The notes under the pieces: model-generated | Databases searched by the model: none | What the model was told of the DNA's origin: nothing | Seen by the model: the letters and a program-made list of their open reading frames with translations, nothing else | Position numbers and translations under genes: made by a program | Shown: in pieces, positions 39,801-52,174 of the stretch | How the letters are laid out: every line of letters begins with the position of its first letter | Position numbering within the stretch: position 1 is the stretch's first letter | DNA from: Cardiocondyla obscurior | Taxonomy: Eukaryota > Arthropoda > Insecta > Hymenoptera > Formicidae | Assembly: GCF_019399895.1 (NCBI RefSeq) | Contig: NC_091864.1 | Span: 3,760,001-3,824,000 of the forward strand | Reading direction: 5' to 3' | DNA length: 64,000 nucleotides

Positions 39801-41357
39801 ATGTATATCTCTCTTATTCGCTATACTTATTAAATCCAAATACGATTCGATTGCATCATACAATATGTATCGTATGTACCATATAATTGACGTATTTCAA
39901 TTGCATCATCGCTTCACTTTCGATAAAGCAATGGGTTAACATTTTTTTTTTTTTTTTTTTTTTTTTATTCAAACGCAACATTCCTTTATTTATCATAGAT
40001 TTATAAATTACTCTATTGAATGCTATTTGCAGATTAATAAAATTTAACGTTTTATAAGAAGTAAAGATTTCTCATTGCAAAGCTAGGTGACAATAAATAG
40101 ATAAATAAATTGTATTACGTGTTACAAATACATTTTCCATGTAGTGTAAAACAAAATGTTATCATTAATAAGTGACAGAGGCCAAAAAAAGAAATAGAAA
40201 AAGTAGAAAGGGAGAAAAGGTATTATACTTGAACGTTGTAGGATTTATAAAATAAACTTAATACCTACTCGTTGGGATTAATAATAGCGCGATAAAATTA
40301 AATAACATTTAAATGGCGATACCGTCACGCAATTTAACGTAATTAATAAAAAGTTTACGTGAAAAGCATTCGTGACAACGTTGTAAAAACTATCGTGCAA
40401 AAGAACAAAGCGTGCCTGCTTTACCAAATTCAACGTTACAATTCGGCGATACTGTTTCACTGAAAAACAATTGTTATACAAATATATATTACGTCTTATA
40501 TTTACATGCTTCGGGCGTATTTGGGGAAACGTTATTAACGTTGATCGGCGTTAACGCAGTTATGATTATCGTACGTCTAAGAAATGACGAAGATGGAATA
40601 AAGATACGTACGCTCCCCAAACACGCCCTTTGTGATAAAATACTTGGTTAATGTACATACGTCGTTTATATCCTTCGTCATATACAATTTTAAAAATATA
40701 TAGGACGTCCAAAAATTTAGCCACGTGACAATTTTCTTGGACAGCTTTAAATAAAGACGATAAGCTTTACCCGTTAATTTATGCTCATTATCGATAATTG
40801 GTAATAGCCCCCTCGTCGTAATACCCCCCTCGAATGACATTAGCGTAATTTTCCCCGTTAAGCGTTACAACTTATATAATTAATGTGCATAGAAATGAAT
40901 CGCGATAAGTGTTTTGTATTGCCGTTATCCTTTACTGTCGGCTATATGCATAATAAACGTGAAGAGAAAAATCATACGGAAAGTTGCCCACTAAAATTTA
41001 CATTAACGAAAGTACTAATTTCACCGACTGATTGTTACTTAAGATAATAATGAAGAGAAAAACGATATATTTATGTCTTATCACTGATCGATTTCTCAAG
41101 TAATAGTAAAAATAATTTCCATCATTTTTATCACTTAAATTCAATTCTGGACGATGTAATATCTCGTGATTTTTCAATCTCGTGATGACCAATATTTTGT
41201 TACGCGTCCATAAAGACGTGGGATTCTCTGCGCGAGGATTTTTACGATACAAATGCTCCGTTTGGTCCCTTGTAAACACGTTAAAAAATATAATCTTGCA
41301 CAGTCGTGTGCAACGCGACAGACTGCATTCGCATCTGGAATGCACAGAGCCTAGAAT
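36896..41357. other. Intergenic, GTPase 5' side to Orco 3' side
   Basis: No coding exon is supported. The part at about 37650-38500 is GC- and CpG-richer with several overlapping open frames, and may hold the promoter or first exon of the GTPase gene; 36240-36660 has a similar GC-rich stretch. A TAATA-type pentanucleotide repeat sits at about 38627-38650 and a 25-base poly(T) at about 39941-39966. A pair of inverted 17-base arms lies at 40513-40530 and 40612-40628. The Orco 3' UTR should occupy the right end. Confidence 0.45.
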
Positions 41358-41874
41358 TCATCTCAGTTGCACCAATACCATAAAGTAAGTCACCACGGCT
41401 CCCAGAACCTACGGACGTTTTGAAAAAAAAAAAAAAAGTGTTAATTATAGGTATTATTTTATAATTATTAAGTTATTGAATGAAACCCTCTTTATTTCGT
41501 TACAATCGTAATAAAACGCGACAAGTCGAAACTCTGCGGATGTACATCGAGATAAAGTTAATCTTACCGAAGCGAAAAGATCCAAGGACACTGTGAAAAA
41601 TTTCGCTCCCGATATTGACATAGCTTTCTGACACTGTTGACACACGATCTGCACAAATGTTTTAGCTTCTTCCGACCCATCGTACCAATGACAAGAATAA
41701 GCCGCTTCCATCACTGACGTGCTCTGAAAAGCGAGATAGAACTTTCGTTATAATAAATTGCCGAAAATTATATTAAGAAACGCAGTCTTTTAGATTTTAT
41801 TTTGATTTTTTTTTACAATTGATAAGAAAAATTATTTCAAGCTAAAGTTTCGTAAATTTACGAGTTTTCCGCAA

Positions 41875-41917
<43 letters not shown>

Positions 41918-44900
41918 TCACCTCTTCGATCAGTCGATTTCCGAATATGCAAAACAAAAAGACTTGACCGAACGTGTAGAGCACGTAGCCAATCGTGGAG
42001 GCCGCATATACGTTTATACCGTTCACCTGTAGCATTAAAACTCGAACATATTAGTATGAATTCTTAATTCTTAAATAATGTTCGAGTTAATCCATCGACT
42101 TCGCATTACTTGCTTTATTAATTTATGCGATCGATAGGTTATTTCACTTGGAACCTTGGAGCCCGGCAACTCACTTACCTTCGTCGCTTGATAGGCGAGC
42201 AGCGTCAAAGTGATGGTTGTCGTCAGCATGTGGAGTAAAAGCGCAAAACCGTACGCATCTCCAACCGCGGTGACCAATCTATATGAAGAGAGAGGGTTAT
42301 TATTAATACCGTCGATCGCTAAAGAGACGACCCGAACGCGACTGTCTACCAGTGACTTACGTCGCATATTAAACGTGCCGTTTACAAGGGACCATGAAAA
42401 ATATATGTATTTCGTAATACGTTCTTTCGTCCATAGGTACGTCACCCTTGATTTTCATACTAAACTAAGTGATTCGAAGTAAGTTGAATAACGGCAGACG
42501 AATATTCCACCTTCGTTTTACCGCGTATATCTTATATTTCTTCGACAAGTCGTCGAGTTAACATTGTTGCCAGTAAATGAATGATCGATACATTGAAACG
42601 CCTTGCGGAAAATGCAAAAAGTCTCTATACAGCTGTCACGTCAGTTGTTCCTGTTAGAAAATATTAGATTTTTAAGATGCATGAGAATATTAAACGTTAT
42701 TTCGAAATAAGGCTGTATAGAAAAATCCTGAAATTTTTGCAATCCTCTATCGAATGTCTAACGCGATATAGAGTTTACTATGTGGAAATACTTTATCCGC
42801 TTAGACTACTTACGCGTAGGACATGACCTCCAGTTGCGGTCAATATCTTTTATTTTCAATATCACGTAGGTGATAATACGAACTTGTATCGTTTCAAAGT
42901 AGTGATTATTATAATGATTTTTTAATCAATTGCCAGATCTTTTAGACTAATCGTAATTTTTTGACGATTGATGAAAAAATTTTAAATTAAAGTAAAGAGA
43001 AGGATTCCAGAAAAAGAAAACTACGAGCTTATTTTTTTATAATAGCGTCATATTATGTTGAAATTACTCGAAAATAGATTCTAAATTTTAATACTTGTTA
43101 AAAAAAAAAAAAATAATAATAATAATAATGATAATACTTGATAATATAATAATAACGTTAAAAAAAATTATTGTACAATGGAACCTTCTTGATTAATTGA
43201 TTAGTAAAATCGGTTGTCGGCGCATGAACGAACTACTTAATAACACGAGTCGGAAATATGTGTCTTCGGGGCACGCGGGGTGGTCGAAAATCTGTCATCA
43301 CTTGGGTGGCGGGTGAACCACGTGTGCTCACGTTACGTGCACGTGAATTGTTGAAGCGAACACCCGTCCTCCCTCGAATCGTGTAGTCTGCACAACACAC
43401 GACCCCCGTTGCGGTCAATATCGCGCTTTCTTAGAATAAATACTTGACCACCGTGGGAACACGCGCATCCCGTGCTAGTCGACGAGTGGCTTCGGCACCC
43501 CCCGCGAACCTACAGGAACACGATATCCGTTCGCACTGTGCTCGCGAAAAAAAAAAAAAAAAATTGTCTTTTCTCGAGGAAGCAATCGATTTCGCTGCCG
43601 CTGATCGTATTCCGCGTATTGAAATTCTAAAATACGATACACGTTACAAACATTTTATAGCAGAATCATGTTAGTCATCTAGGTAGGAATGAACAATAAA
43701 ATTAGAATTTTTCTATTAATTTTTTTAGCTTCAAAAACTTGTCAAAATAACGTCAGATAATATTAATTTTTTTTTCAATTAATGACAGAGTTGTTTTAGT
43801 CAATTTCCAACTTACATAGCAATCTTTCAACGATTAATTTCAGTGCATTTTTGCTACGCAGATTTTAATTAATCTTTGGCAAAGTTTAATACTCGTGGGA
43901 CTTGTAAGTATATACTTGAACGTGTAATGCAGCATTGATTGCTGATGATATTCGCGCTTACCATCGTATTAACAAACGATACAAAATTATTAACACAAAT
44001 ATATACATATATGTATATTGCGTCATATACTTGTTAAAATTTATTCATAATGTAGAAACGCGCTTTTGTATCAGTCATAGTGTCAGATTAATGTTAATCC
44101 GATATAAAATTATGTTTGTTTTAGTATTATATAAATATTAAATAATCGATATATGTTTGTTGGGAGGAATAGGAATAGTATTTAATTAAAATGTATTTGC
44201 GCGCACTCTAAAATATTTACGAACGTAATGTTTAACTACAAGTTCGTCAGGTGCGCCTTTATAATAATTAAGGGAGTAGTTAGCGCGTCTTTCTAAAAAT
44301 GTCAATATGATGCCGACTATATACTAAATACTTTACACACCGTAGGTGTGTTATTATTCTAGGTTACTAGATCACACAAGATGCGGATAACTTTCAAAGA
44401 AATGATCCGTCCGTCGTTTGCTTGCCGCGTGGGACTTGTATGAATTAAGTATACGTCTTGAATGGAATAAGTAGAGCACGGTGGGGGCGGATTTGCATCT
44501 CTCATAGTATTGAAACGATAAATTTTTTATCTCACGGTCTTGGGGTTTTATCTTTTTGCATCGGGCAACAAGAAGCTACTCCGACTGGCATCGCGATTCG
44601 ATAAAATTTGCGCAAGCTACGTCGATATAATGAAATCGACTTACCTGACGATATGCTTGTGTCTCTCTACCCAGTATTTGATAGCGCTCCTAACGAGCAT
44701 CTCTTGCTTCTTTGTTAATCCGTTTGGTCCTACGCCACCGTTAAAAGTCATGCCGGCAGTCGGCCGAAAAGTCGCCGTAAAGTCTTGTCGATTGCTGTAT
44801 ATGTTACGAAGATCGAGATCCAGCATATTGTCGTTTTGAGGCGGTGGTGGGGGCGGCTGATTATTCTCCGATTGCTGTTCGCGAAGATGATCCGCGCTCC

Positions 44901-46386
44901 CAGCCTGCACGGTGCAGAAAATATTTCTATCAGTTGACATTTAAAATTAGATAAAAATAAATTTTTATCTCGTAAGAGTTTAATTTAAAGGATAAAGAAG
45001 CAGAAGAAAATAATGCGAAATAATACATTACGTTTAGAATAAAAATTAAAAAATTGAATACGGCACATACGTATGTATATGCAAAAGTTTAAGTTAAAGT
45101 TCGACTGACCTTAAAGAGCTCACTGCTGTTAGGAACCACTGTGTCTAAAGTTGCGCTCAACTCCATTAAAGGTTTCATGATCTGTTTCAAATGCTGCAAT
45201 TGTTCGCAAGCAAACAACAGCCACGAGCAGAAAAGAACGTCCAACGAATTTGCGTTAATGAGCATAAATAGCACCCAGTAGAATTGATATATAAGTATCA
45301 GAACGTGCGTCACTCCTTTCCCGGCGTCGAATGGATAAAACGAACGGACCAACAATTGCGGCAACTGTGCATTATGAGAAAAATCAAAATTTCTTTTTTG
45401 TATACGGATGAAAAGTAAAAACCGGGGACGTAATTCCGCAACGTAAAGTGCACGGCGATCGATATCTACATACGTCATAAATTAAAAAATGCAAATTTAA
45501 GAAGAGAAATATGTAAAAATACTTGCGTTACATTAATTTTTTACTTCTATTGTAATTTAAATTATAACTGTATCAATATATTAAGTAGCTTAAAGAGAAA
45601 AAGTGATATATTTAAAAGTAGATTTAATTTTAATTAATATTTTAGACGATGAGCGAAAATGAGTTTTATACGTCCGAATTGTTACCTCGATAATTGTCGT
45701 TTCGTTTGTAACTGGATCCACGAGTTTTCTAATTGGATGCTCGAAGAAAGTGAGAATAGTCCAAGCTACCGCGGCGAGTACCGTGGTGGCACCGACCAAG
45801 AAAAGCAGTAGCCTCATCTTCTTCAGAGCAATTGCGTGGTATCTGGCATTGCTCTCGGCGAAGAGTGGATGAGAATTCGGATTGTTCCATATCGCCCACG
45901 TTCTGTAAAAGTACTTGCTCCTGACGGCGAAATAAACAATCTTGACGATGCTGTGCGTGAAGAAGAGGAGGGTGATCGTGTTCGCCGTGAGATCGTCAAC
46001 GTCGGCGCTCTCGATAATCAGGTTCACCGCACACAGGCCAAATTGCAACAGCAGGAGAAATAAATTCACCTGAAATGATATAAGATAGCTTTTGCCGCGT
46101 GCCTGTGCAATCTAAAGGATCTCCACAAAAACTCGGACATTTATGATAATTGTTAAATTTATAAGCTAAAAAATATCTTTGATTCGACTGATAGATTCGT
46201 TAAAGATGATATGAATTTTTTCTCTACATGCAGAAATTCGTAATTACTTACGCAGCAAAACACTTTATGCAGATATTTGGACGAACTGTCGTCGTAATAG
46301 TTGAATACAAAGTGCCCAAACATCTTCATGACCCTTATGTTGGGCATGAGATCGGCCACGAGGCCCTGTTGCTTCATCTTCATCAT
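41358..46386 (-). CDS. Orco: Odorant receptor co-receptor (Orco)
   Basis: Obligate partner of insect odorant receptors: a seven-transmembrane protein that forms ligand-gated cation channels in olfactory neurons. Eight coding exons in transcript order: 46386-46252, 46069-45686, 45364-45110, 44904-44645, 42278-42179, 42026-41922, 41723-41568, 41408-41358. They join in phase to 481 residues, the usual length. The start MMKMKQQGLVADLMPNIRVM is the family signature. ESADVDDLTANTITLLFF, NNPNSHPLFAESNARYH and HWYDGSEEAKTFVQIVCQQ are near-invariant in Hymenoptera. The intracellular region contains a polyproline run (PPPPPPQ) and SAIKYWVERHKH, which includes the putative calmodulin-binding site described for Orco. 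The C-terminus SVLGAVVTYFMVLVQLR lies in the last membrane helix, which forms the pore in solved structures. An acceptor directly precedes the ATG (GCCCGCAG|ATG), so a noncoding 5' exon lies upstream. Intron 4 is 2.4 kb. No paralogue is visible. Confidence 0.97.
41878..41915. repeat. (TA)n microsatellite in Orco intron 6
   Basis: A 38-base TA run immediately after the donor region of the exon ending in RLIEE. Confidence 0.92.
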
Positions 46387-48246
46387 CTGCGGGCAAATAG
46401 CGATACGAACCAATCGTCAATTTATCAACTCAATTATTAAACACTCTATTGCGGTGCGGAATTGCCATTAAAATTCGTAAAAAGCTTTACAACTCGTGGT
46501 TATTATAATTCACGCACTATACTCCATACAATCCGCCTTGTAAAGTTATATATAATTTATATAAACGAAGCACATATTTATGTGCTTCCTTTTATTATAT
46601 TTACAAATTAAATTTTTTTTTTTTTTTTTTTTTTTTTTACTCGGAAAGCACCTGTTTTGGAGTAAGAGCAGAGTCCTACCTTGGTCACTTAAACTGTTTA
46701 AAATCACTGACGTCCAAGAGTGAAGAACTTTAAAAACTCGGCCGATTTATGACGCGGCTTTTAGCGCCTCGCGATTACGTTGGAGCAATCGTGCCAAATA
46801 TATCAGAAGAACGAAGAAAAGCAAACTAACTAGCCGGCCTGCCATCAGTCGTTGTTTTGCGGCTCGTTTTGCAACTCGTTGTAAACTGTCCCGACTCTTT
46901 TTAGCCGAGGCGCAGGTACCCTCTTACTTCTGCCTTCTTGTTCCAACCCCTGGTTATGGTCAGGTCATACCGCCACCACTACCTTGCGCCACTAAGAAAT
47001 CCCTTCCAGTGGGGTAGGTACCCAACGTGGACCAATCGGGGCCTTGTAACCAGGCGCAGATCGCTTCGTCGCTGTGCACGACGCCATGTCGTTTCTTACA
47101 TTTTCCCCGAGTCATAGGAGGGGGAGAGGGGGGGTCTATAATCCTCTTAATAATTCAGTACTCCACCGCCGTGCTTCGCGCAGTTTTCAACGTAAAGAAA
47201 GTTTCTCAACGAAGAAAATAATCTAAAGTCCCAAGATGCCTAGAGCAAGGGTTAGCAAGCAACAGAAGCGAAGCTTCCGCTTGGTTTGGTCCGTGGAATA
47301 GCAATTTTTAGAATTTTATTTAAAATTTCTTTACATATAAGCAGCGGCAACTCTTATTACGCATCTTCCGTCGATTTTAAGAATTAATAGCTGAGAAAAC
47401 GGTAGCATCTTTTAGAAAGTCTATGGAATTTATCTATTTTCTCTCGTGGAGAATATCGCGGCTGATCCCTTTTCGTAGGTACACGGAATTTATAATAAAT
47501 AAAAAAATGTACTCTAAACTCCTGCGAATAAGTCAGCATACTATCATCACGTACGTAGAACAGGATCGATGAAAATAAATGATTTGTACGTAAACTATAA
47601 TACCGGCGCATACGAAACGAATGACGTAAAACAAATAGTATAAATCGGATCGCCAACCAAGTTTTACCGTCGAGAGTGACCTATGTAAGTTTCAACGGTT
47701 AAATATGTCACGTATCGACTTAAAACAGGGGCCGCAACGTAACGTTGCGAGCATGGATCGCATACATAGTAACGATCCTTTATTATTTAGGGCGATAATC
47801 CTTCCTGCGATCGGTACGATAGTCGGCTAATGATATCCACGTACGTGACTTAAATTAAGTCAAAATTGGGTCAACATTCAAAGCTATTCTCTTTTTTTTA
47901 TTTGTCATATAACAGATATTTTAACCCGTTGCTTAATTAACGCGCGAAGACTGTTTTCTATTCAAGCTCGTCAGTAAAAGATGACGAAATAATCAGTACG
48001 TATTTTAAAAAGTAAGTTGAGGCAATGCAATTGTATATTAAATTAAAAAAAAAAAAAAAAAAAAAACAGCAATTAATAATATGGTAGTCTTATTGATGCT
48101 GATATTGCAGAATATAAATTCTGACAAAGAGAAGACGATACCATTTTTTGGCCTTGTTACAGTAGTCGGTGTCGATCCTCGTCAAGGCTGCAATTGTGTC
48201 TTAAAACATGATTAATAATTAATTTCATACTTAATCTCTATACAAC

Positions 48247-48279
<33 letters not shown>

Positions 48280-49680
48280 CTTTTTCCATTTATTTCTTAT
48301 AGACGCGAGAAAATAAAAATTAATCATTTGATATCTTTCTTTTAAGCCTTCCATTATAAGAGACGATATTTGACAATTAACGTGTTTGACAAAAAGTCAC
48401 AACAGATAATGATAATTATCACAAGTATATCTTGACGAATAAATTACATTGATACATGCGAAATTCTGATTGTCGGTAAAACCATTTAATTTTCTCTGAT
48501 AAAAGTATAAACTCTGTATTAATCAAGTGACGCTATAGTAGAAATTTAACCCAAAGGAAGTTGTGATAGACTGTAATCTATTAATTTTATTCAATTCAAG
48601 GATTGGCCTGTTGGTGCATTTTTGCGGGGGCAAGTATATTTACCGTGTGCGTAAACACGTCTCGCTCGGATCCAGCCACAATTACAAAATCGCGCGCGAT
48701 TGCAACCGGTAATTTCATACATTCGCAAATTCCTTCGGTTATGACGGTCGCCGCTCGCGTAATCGGTGCCTCGGTGTGCAACAACGTATCCGCGAAAGAA
48801 AGTAAGACGAGGGCACAGAGCGCGGTTCGGGCCGCGATTAGTCAGCCCGCGATTCTATAGCTACACTCGGAAGTAAAGAATCGAGCGCGAACGCGTCATT
48901 ATCACCGTTATCTTTGTCTTTGTCGGCGTGCGAAAATTACGCCGCGAGTTAATCTTTGTTATGTCGATAATAAACTCTTGCATTACTAATTATTCGCGGG
49001 AAAACTTGCGATTCTATATGCGTTAGCAATTATCGTTACGATACAGCCCTAGGTTATTTTTCCGAGAAAAAACCAAAGCTACGTTAGCGATGGTAAATGC
49101 AAGTTTAACAATAAGTTGAATTTCCGTAATTAAATGCACTTGCTTTGATCTACACGAACGCGCAGCGTTGAAAAGCTGTGCGAATCTATATTAAAAATTA
49201 TAAAAAATGTTTTGCGTATTTGATATATAGGTGGATTGATTCCGAGAAGAAAGTTTCGTATTTTTGTTGCTTATCAGAGCAGGAAAGATGATGCATTGCG
49301 CACCAAAGCGAGTTGCCAGGCGCGCTCACCGGCCGAGGATTTTCGCGTTATATAAGCGTTACAATTTCATGAGTTTCTAAAATCATGGAATTATATTAAA
49401 GTTAGTTATCTCAGTTTCTCTCGGTAAGCGATTGCTAATTTATTGTAATTGCGTAAAATGCATAAGTAAACCCACAGGAGAGTGCTAAAGAATAGGGCAT
49501 TTCTAGAGCAGCGAAAGTCATTTTGATTTTTCGTTAAAAGTACCTACAATATATTAAAATATTTAATTTTAATAAAAGCTTAACTTTATTTTACCTGTTG
49601 AATAAAGTTTCTAAACACGTTAGGAACGTTAGATCAATTGCTCAAGAAGCAACGAAGGTTGAAATTATTTTATTCCCTTC

Positions 49681-49714
<34 letters not shown>

Positions 49715-50534
49715 AACGATATTAATTCTCTGCTCTTCGTCGAAATATATTATTAAGCACACAAATAAAATTCCACTAATACGCGTATTTATTATCATCG
49801 ACTCGTCGTTAGTCGAGAAAAAAAAAAAAATGTTACGATTTATGCATATTAAAAAGCCGCTTTTGTGTTGGTTTAATTAACGTTTTAGCGTCTTGAGTAA
49901 GTTTTTTCTAGCGTCTTAAGGCTGCTTACGTAAAAAGTATCGACAACTCTGAGTAAAGTATTCAACGTATATATAAATTGATTATGCACTATTAATATAC
50001 GATAAAAAAGATAGTGAACTTGATTATTATCTGCTATTAAAAGAAATGTTTTATAACACAATTGGAAGATAGTTAGCAATAATTTTTTCTTTTTTTTTTA
50101 TCAAGGTAGAATTAAACTCTTTGCGGTAAATGTTTTACATACATTGTAAAAAATGTCAAAAAATTCAGACAAACTATAACCAAAGAAATCTTAAAAATCA
50201 GACAGCAATAATGTCTGAATTTTCAAATTTGTTTAACAGGGTTAATATTTATCCAAGTTTATCAAAACTAGCTTTATTTTCACATCAGGCGTAACTGCAA
50301 TTATTTTAATTTTATTAACATTTGACGCTCATGGTGCATCTTTTACCTTTCTTTATTAAATGCCTTCGTTTCTATACAACTTATTATTAGTACATTCTAA
50401 AAGTAATTGAAATAATCTTATTCGATTGCCTTTCACAAGTCAATGAAATTTCTGCCAAAAATTGTCGATTAGTCAGACATTTTTCTTCTATGTACTATAT
50501 CCGAAAGCAAAGTAAGAGTGGGGCATCCCTCCGA
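46387..50534. other. Intergenic: Orco 5' side to CRAL-TRIO promoter
   Basis: Holds the Orco promoter and noncoding 5' exon. Possible minus-strand donors occur near 46929 (AGAA|GTAAGA) and 46680 (CAAG|GTAGGA), but I cannot choose between them. Long poly(T) tracts lie at about 46613-46639 and 49684-49711, poly(A) at about 48045-48066 and a short TA run at 48252-48266. A GC-richer island at 48600-48900 is open on both strands and is treated separately. No other gene is supported. Confidence 0.5.
48596..48860. other. GC-rich island open on both strands, unresolved
   Basis: This island is far richer in G+C than its flanks. On the plus strand an 85-codon frame runs 48603-48860 but begins with TTG. 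On the minus strand a frame runs from about 48838 to a TGA at 48596. It contains a hydrophobic, signal-like segment (ARTALCALVLLSFADT) followed by ordinary-looking sequence (MKLPVAIARDFVIVAGSERD), but an in-frame TGA lies immediately upstream and there is no ATG before the hydrophobic part. It could be a decayed gene, an exon with an unseen 5' partner, a CpG regulatory island or a transferred fragment. Confidence 0.3.
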
Positions 50535-50542
50535 TATAAAGG
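50535..50542 (+). promoter_or_regulatory. TATA box of the CRAL-TRIO gene
   Basis: TATAAAGG with a GC-richer flank. Transcription would begin near 50565. A pyrimidine-rich leader without any ATG follows and ends at a good donor (CAAA|GTAAGT, exon end 50716). Confidence 0.6.
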
Positions 50543-50564
50543 AGAACCGGTCCATACACGAGGT

Positions 50565-50716
50565 AATTCCCACTCCGTTGTTCATTTACCGTCTCTCGAG
50601 TTTGCCACTTCGCTCATTTCTCTTTCTGCAACAATCTGAAAGTCATCGTTGCCGCGATCGTTTGCACGTCGAGTGTTTGCCTGTGTGCCTGCGAAACGTG
50701 CCGAACATCAGTCAAA
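50565..50716 (+). other. Noncoding first exon of the CRAL-TRIO gene (predicted)
   Basis: About 150 bases between the TATA box and the donor at 50717, free of ATG codons. Its natural partner is the acceptor at 52174 (CTTTACAG), which sits directly before the start codon of the lipid-transfer gene. That would remove a 1458-base intron from the 5' UTR. The TSS is estimated from the TATA position only. A TAGA tetranucleotide repeat lies in this intron at about 50905-50926. Confidence 0.5.
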
Positions 50717-52174
50717 GTAAGTTCGAATCTCCTTTAAAACGTGTCACATATGAAAATCATTTATCCTGAAGAATTTCTTGCGAAACGCTTAGGTCAACCA
50801 CTTTTTATAACGTGACTAATTTTATTTCTTAATTTTTTTTTTTTATTTGTTTTTAAATTTTTTTCCCAGAGACATAGTTTACATACGTTAATTTTATTTT
50901 TGATAGATAGATAGATAGATAGATGGATATTAGGTAACCATTAAAATATTTGAATATTTATCAAGTTAGCCATGTACCACGACATTTTTATAATGGTTGA
51001 AACAGGTTTAGGTATACCAAATTATGTATAATTTAATTTTTTTAATTAAAAATATGCCATTACTTAAATATATAAATCTTAAATTTAATTTTTAAATTAA
51101 AAAACTCCGCTGCTGTAATAGAAAGTAAGCGCTTTTCATATTTAGTTTAATGGTTTCATTCACCTATATCACCTATATCTGTCAACCAATTTCAATTTTT
51201 GTCAAGGACATTATCTAATTTTTTTTTTTTTTTTCTTGTAAGAAGATGATAGACTTGGAAAGTGTACGATAAAAAGACGTAACTTTAATTTTTGCTGTTG
51301 AATTAAATTTTTCGTTCTAATTGAAAGTCAAAGACTTTTCTTTTTATTTCTTTACTTTTCTATTTTTTAATAAATTGACATTTTTATCAAGTAAATTTCA
51401 AAGTTTCCTTCTTATTGTATTTAAATCGTGTTCTTAATGCATAGCGATATAATATTACGAATATTGTTCTCGTTACTCTTTTAAGTACTTGTCGACAGTA
51501 GTTGCGCTCGTCACTTTTCCCGCGCTTAACAAGAAGATAATCGCGATAACAACGATCGAGGGTGCTTCTAATTAAAAAAAAAAAAAAAAAATATCAGAAG
51601 CAGGTATTGACGATGATATAATTTGTTATTTTTTACTCGACCATTTTTTCAGCTTTGAATTTTTTTTCAATTTATTTTCGAGCTCTACATAATTACTTTT
51701 AATCGCAAGGAGATTATATCTCACAGTCTTCTTATGTAAATCCTTATCTAAATTACAATGATATGATCTTGTAAAATTTTTCACAACTAAATGAATTAGA
51801 AAAAAAAAGGAAAAAAAAAAAGAATTTCCAAACAATACTTTTCCCATTCCCGTAACGAGTGGAGGTAAAGATTAAGAAACGTTCTCCACTTCTTCATACG
51901 AAGCCGCGACGAGTTAGAGAAAGTTCATATTGAGCAAGCCGCTTTGGTCAGCATTAATTCCTGACAGAAAAACGATGGGTATCTTAACCGGTTGTGCAAT
52001 CCCTGTTGTGCATATTACACGCGTACACGTGCAACCGAAAAGAAGTCATATAAACATTATACACGGCCAGGACGGTGTTCTATTTATTTTACAAATAATT
52101 TACTTTTACGCTTTCCAATAAAAAGAAAAGAAATATATTCCTATTAATTAATTTTTTAATCGGGACCTTTACAG

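Noticed and set aside
42071..42482. Longer frames on both strands around Orco exon 5
   Set aside because: They are the Orco exon read into its introns, plus the opposite-strand shadow.
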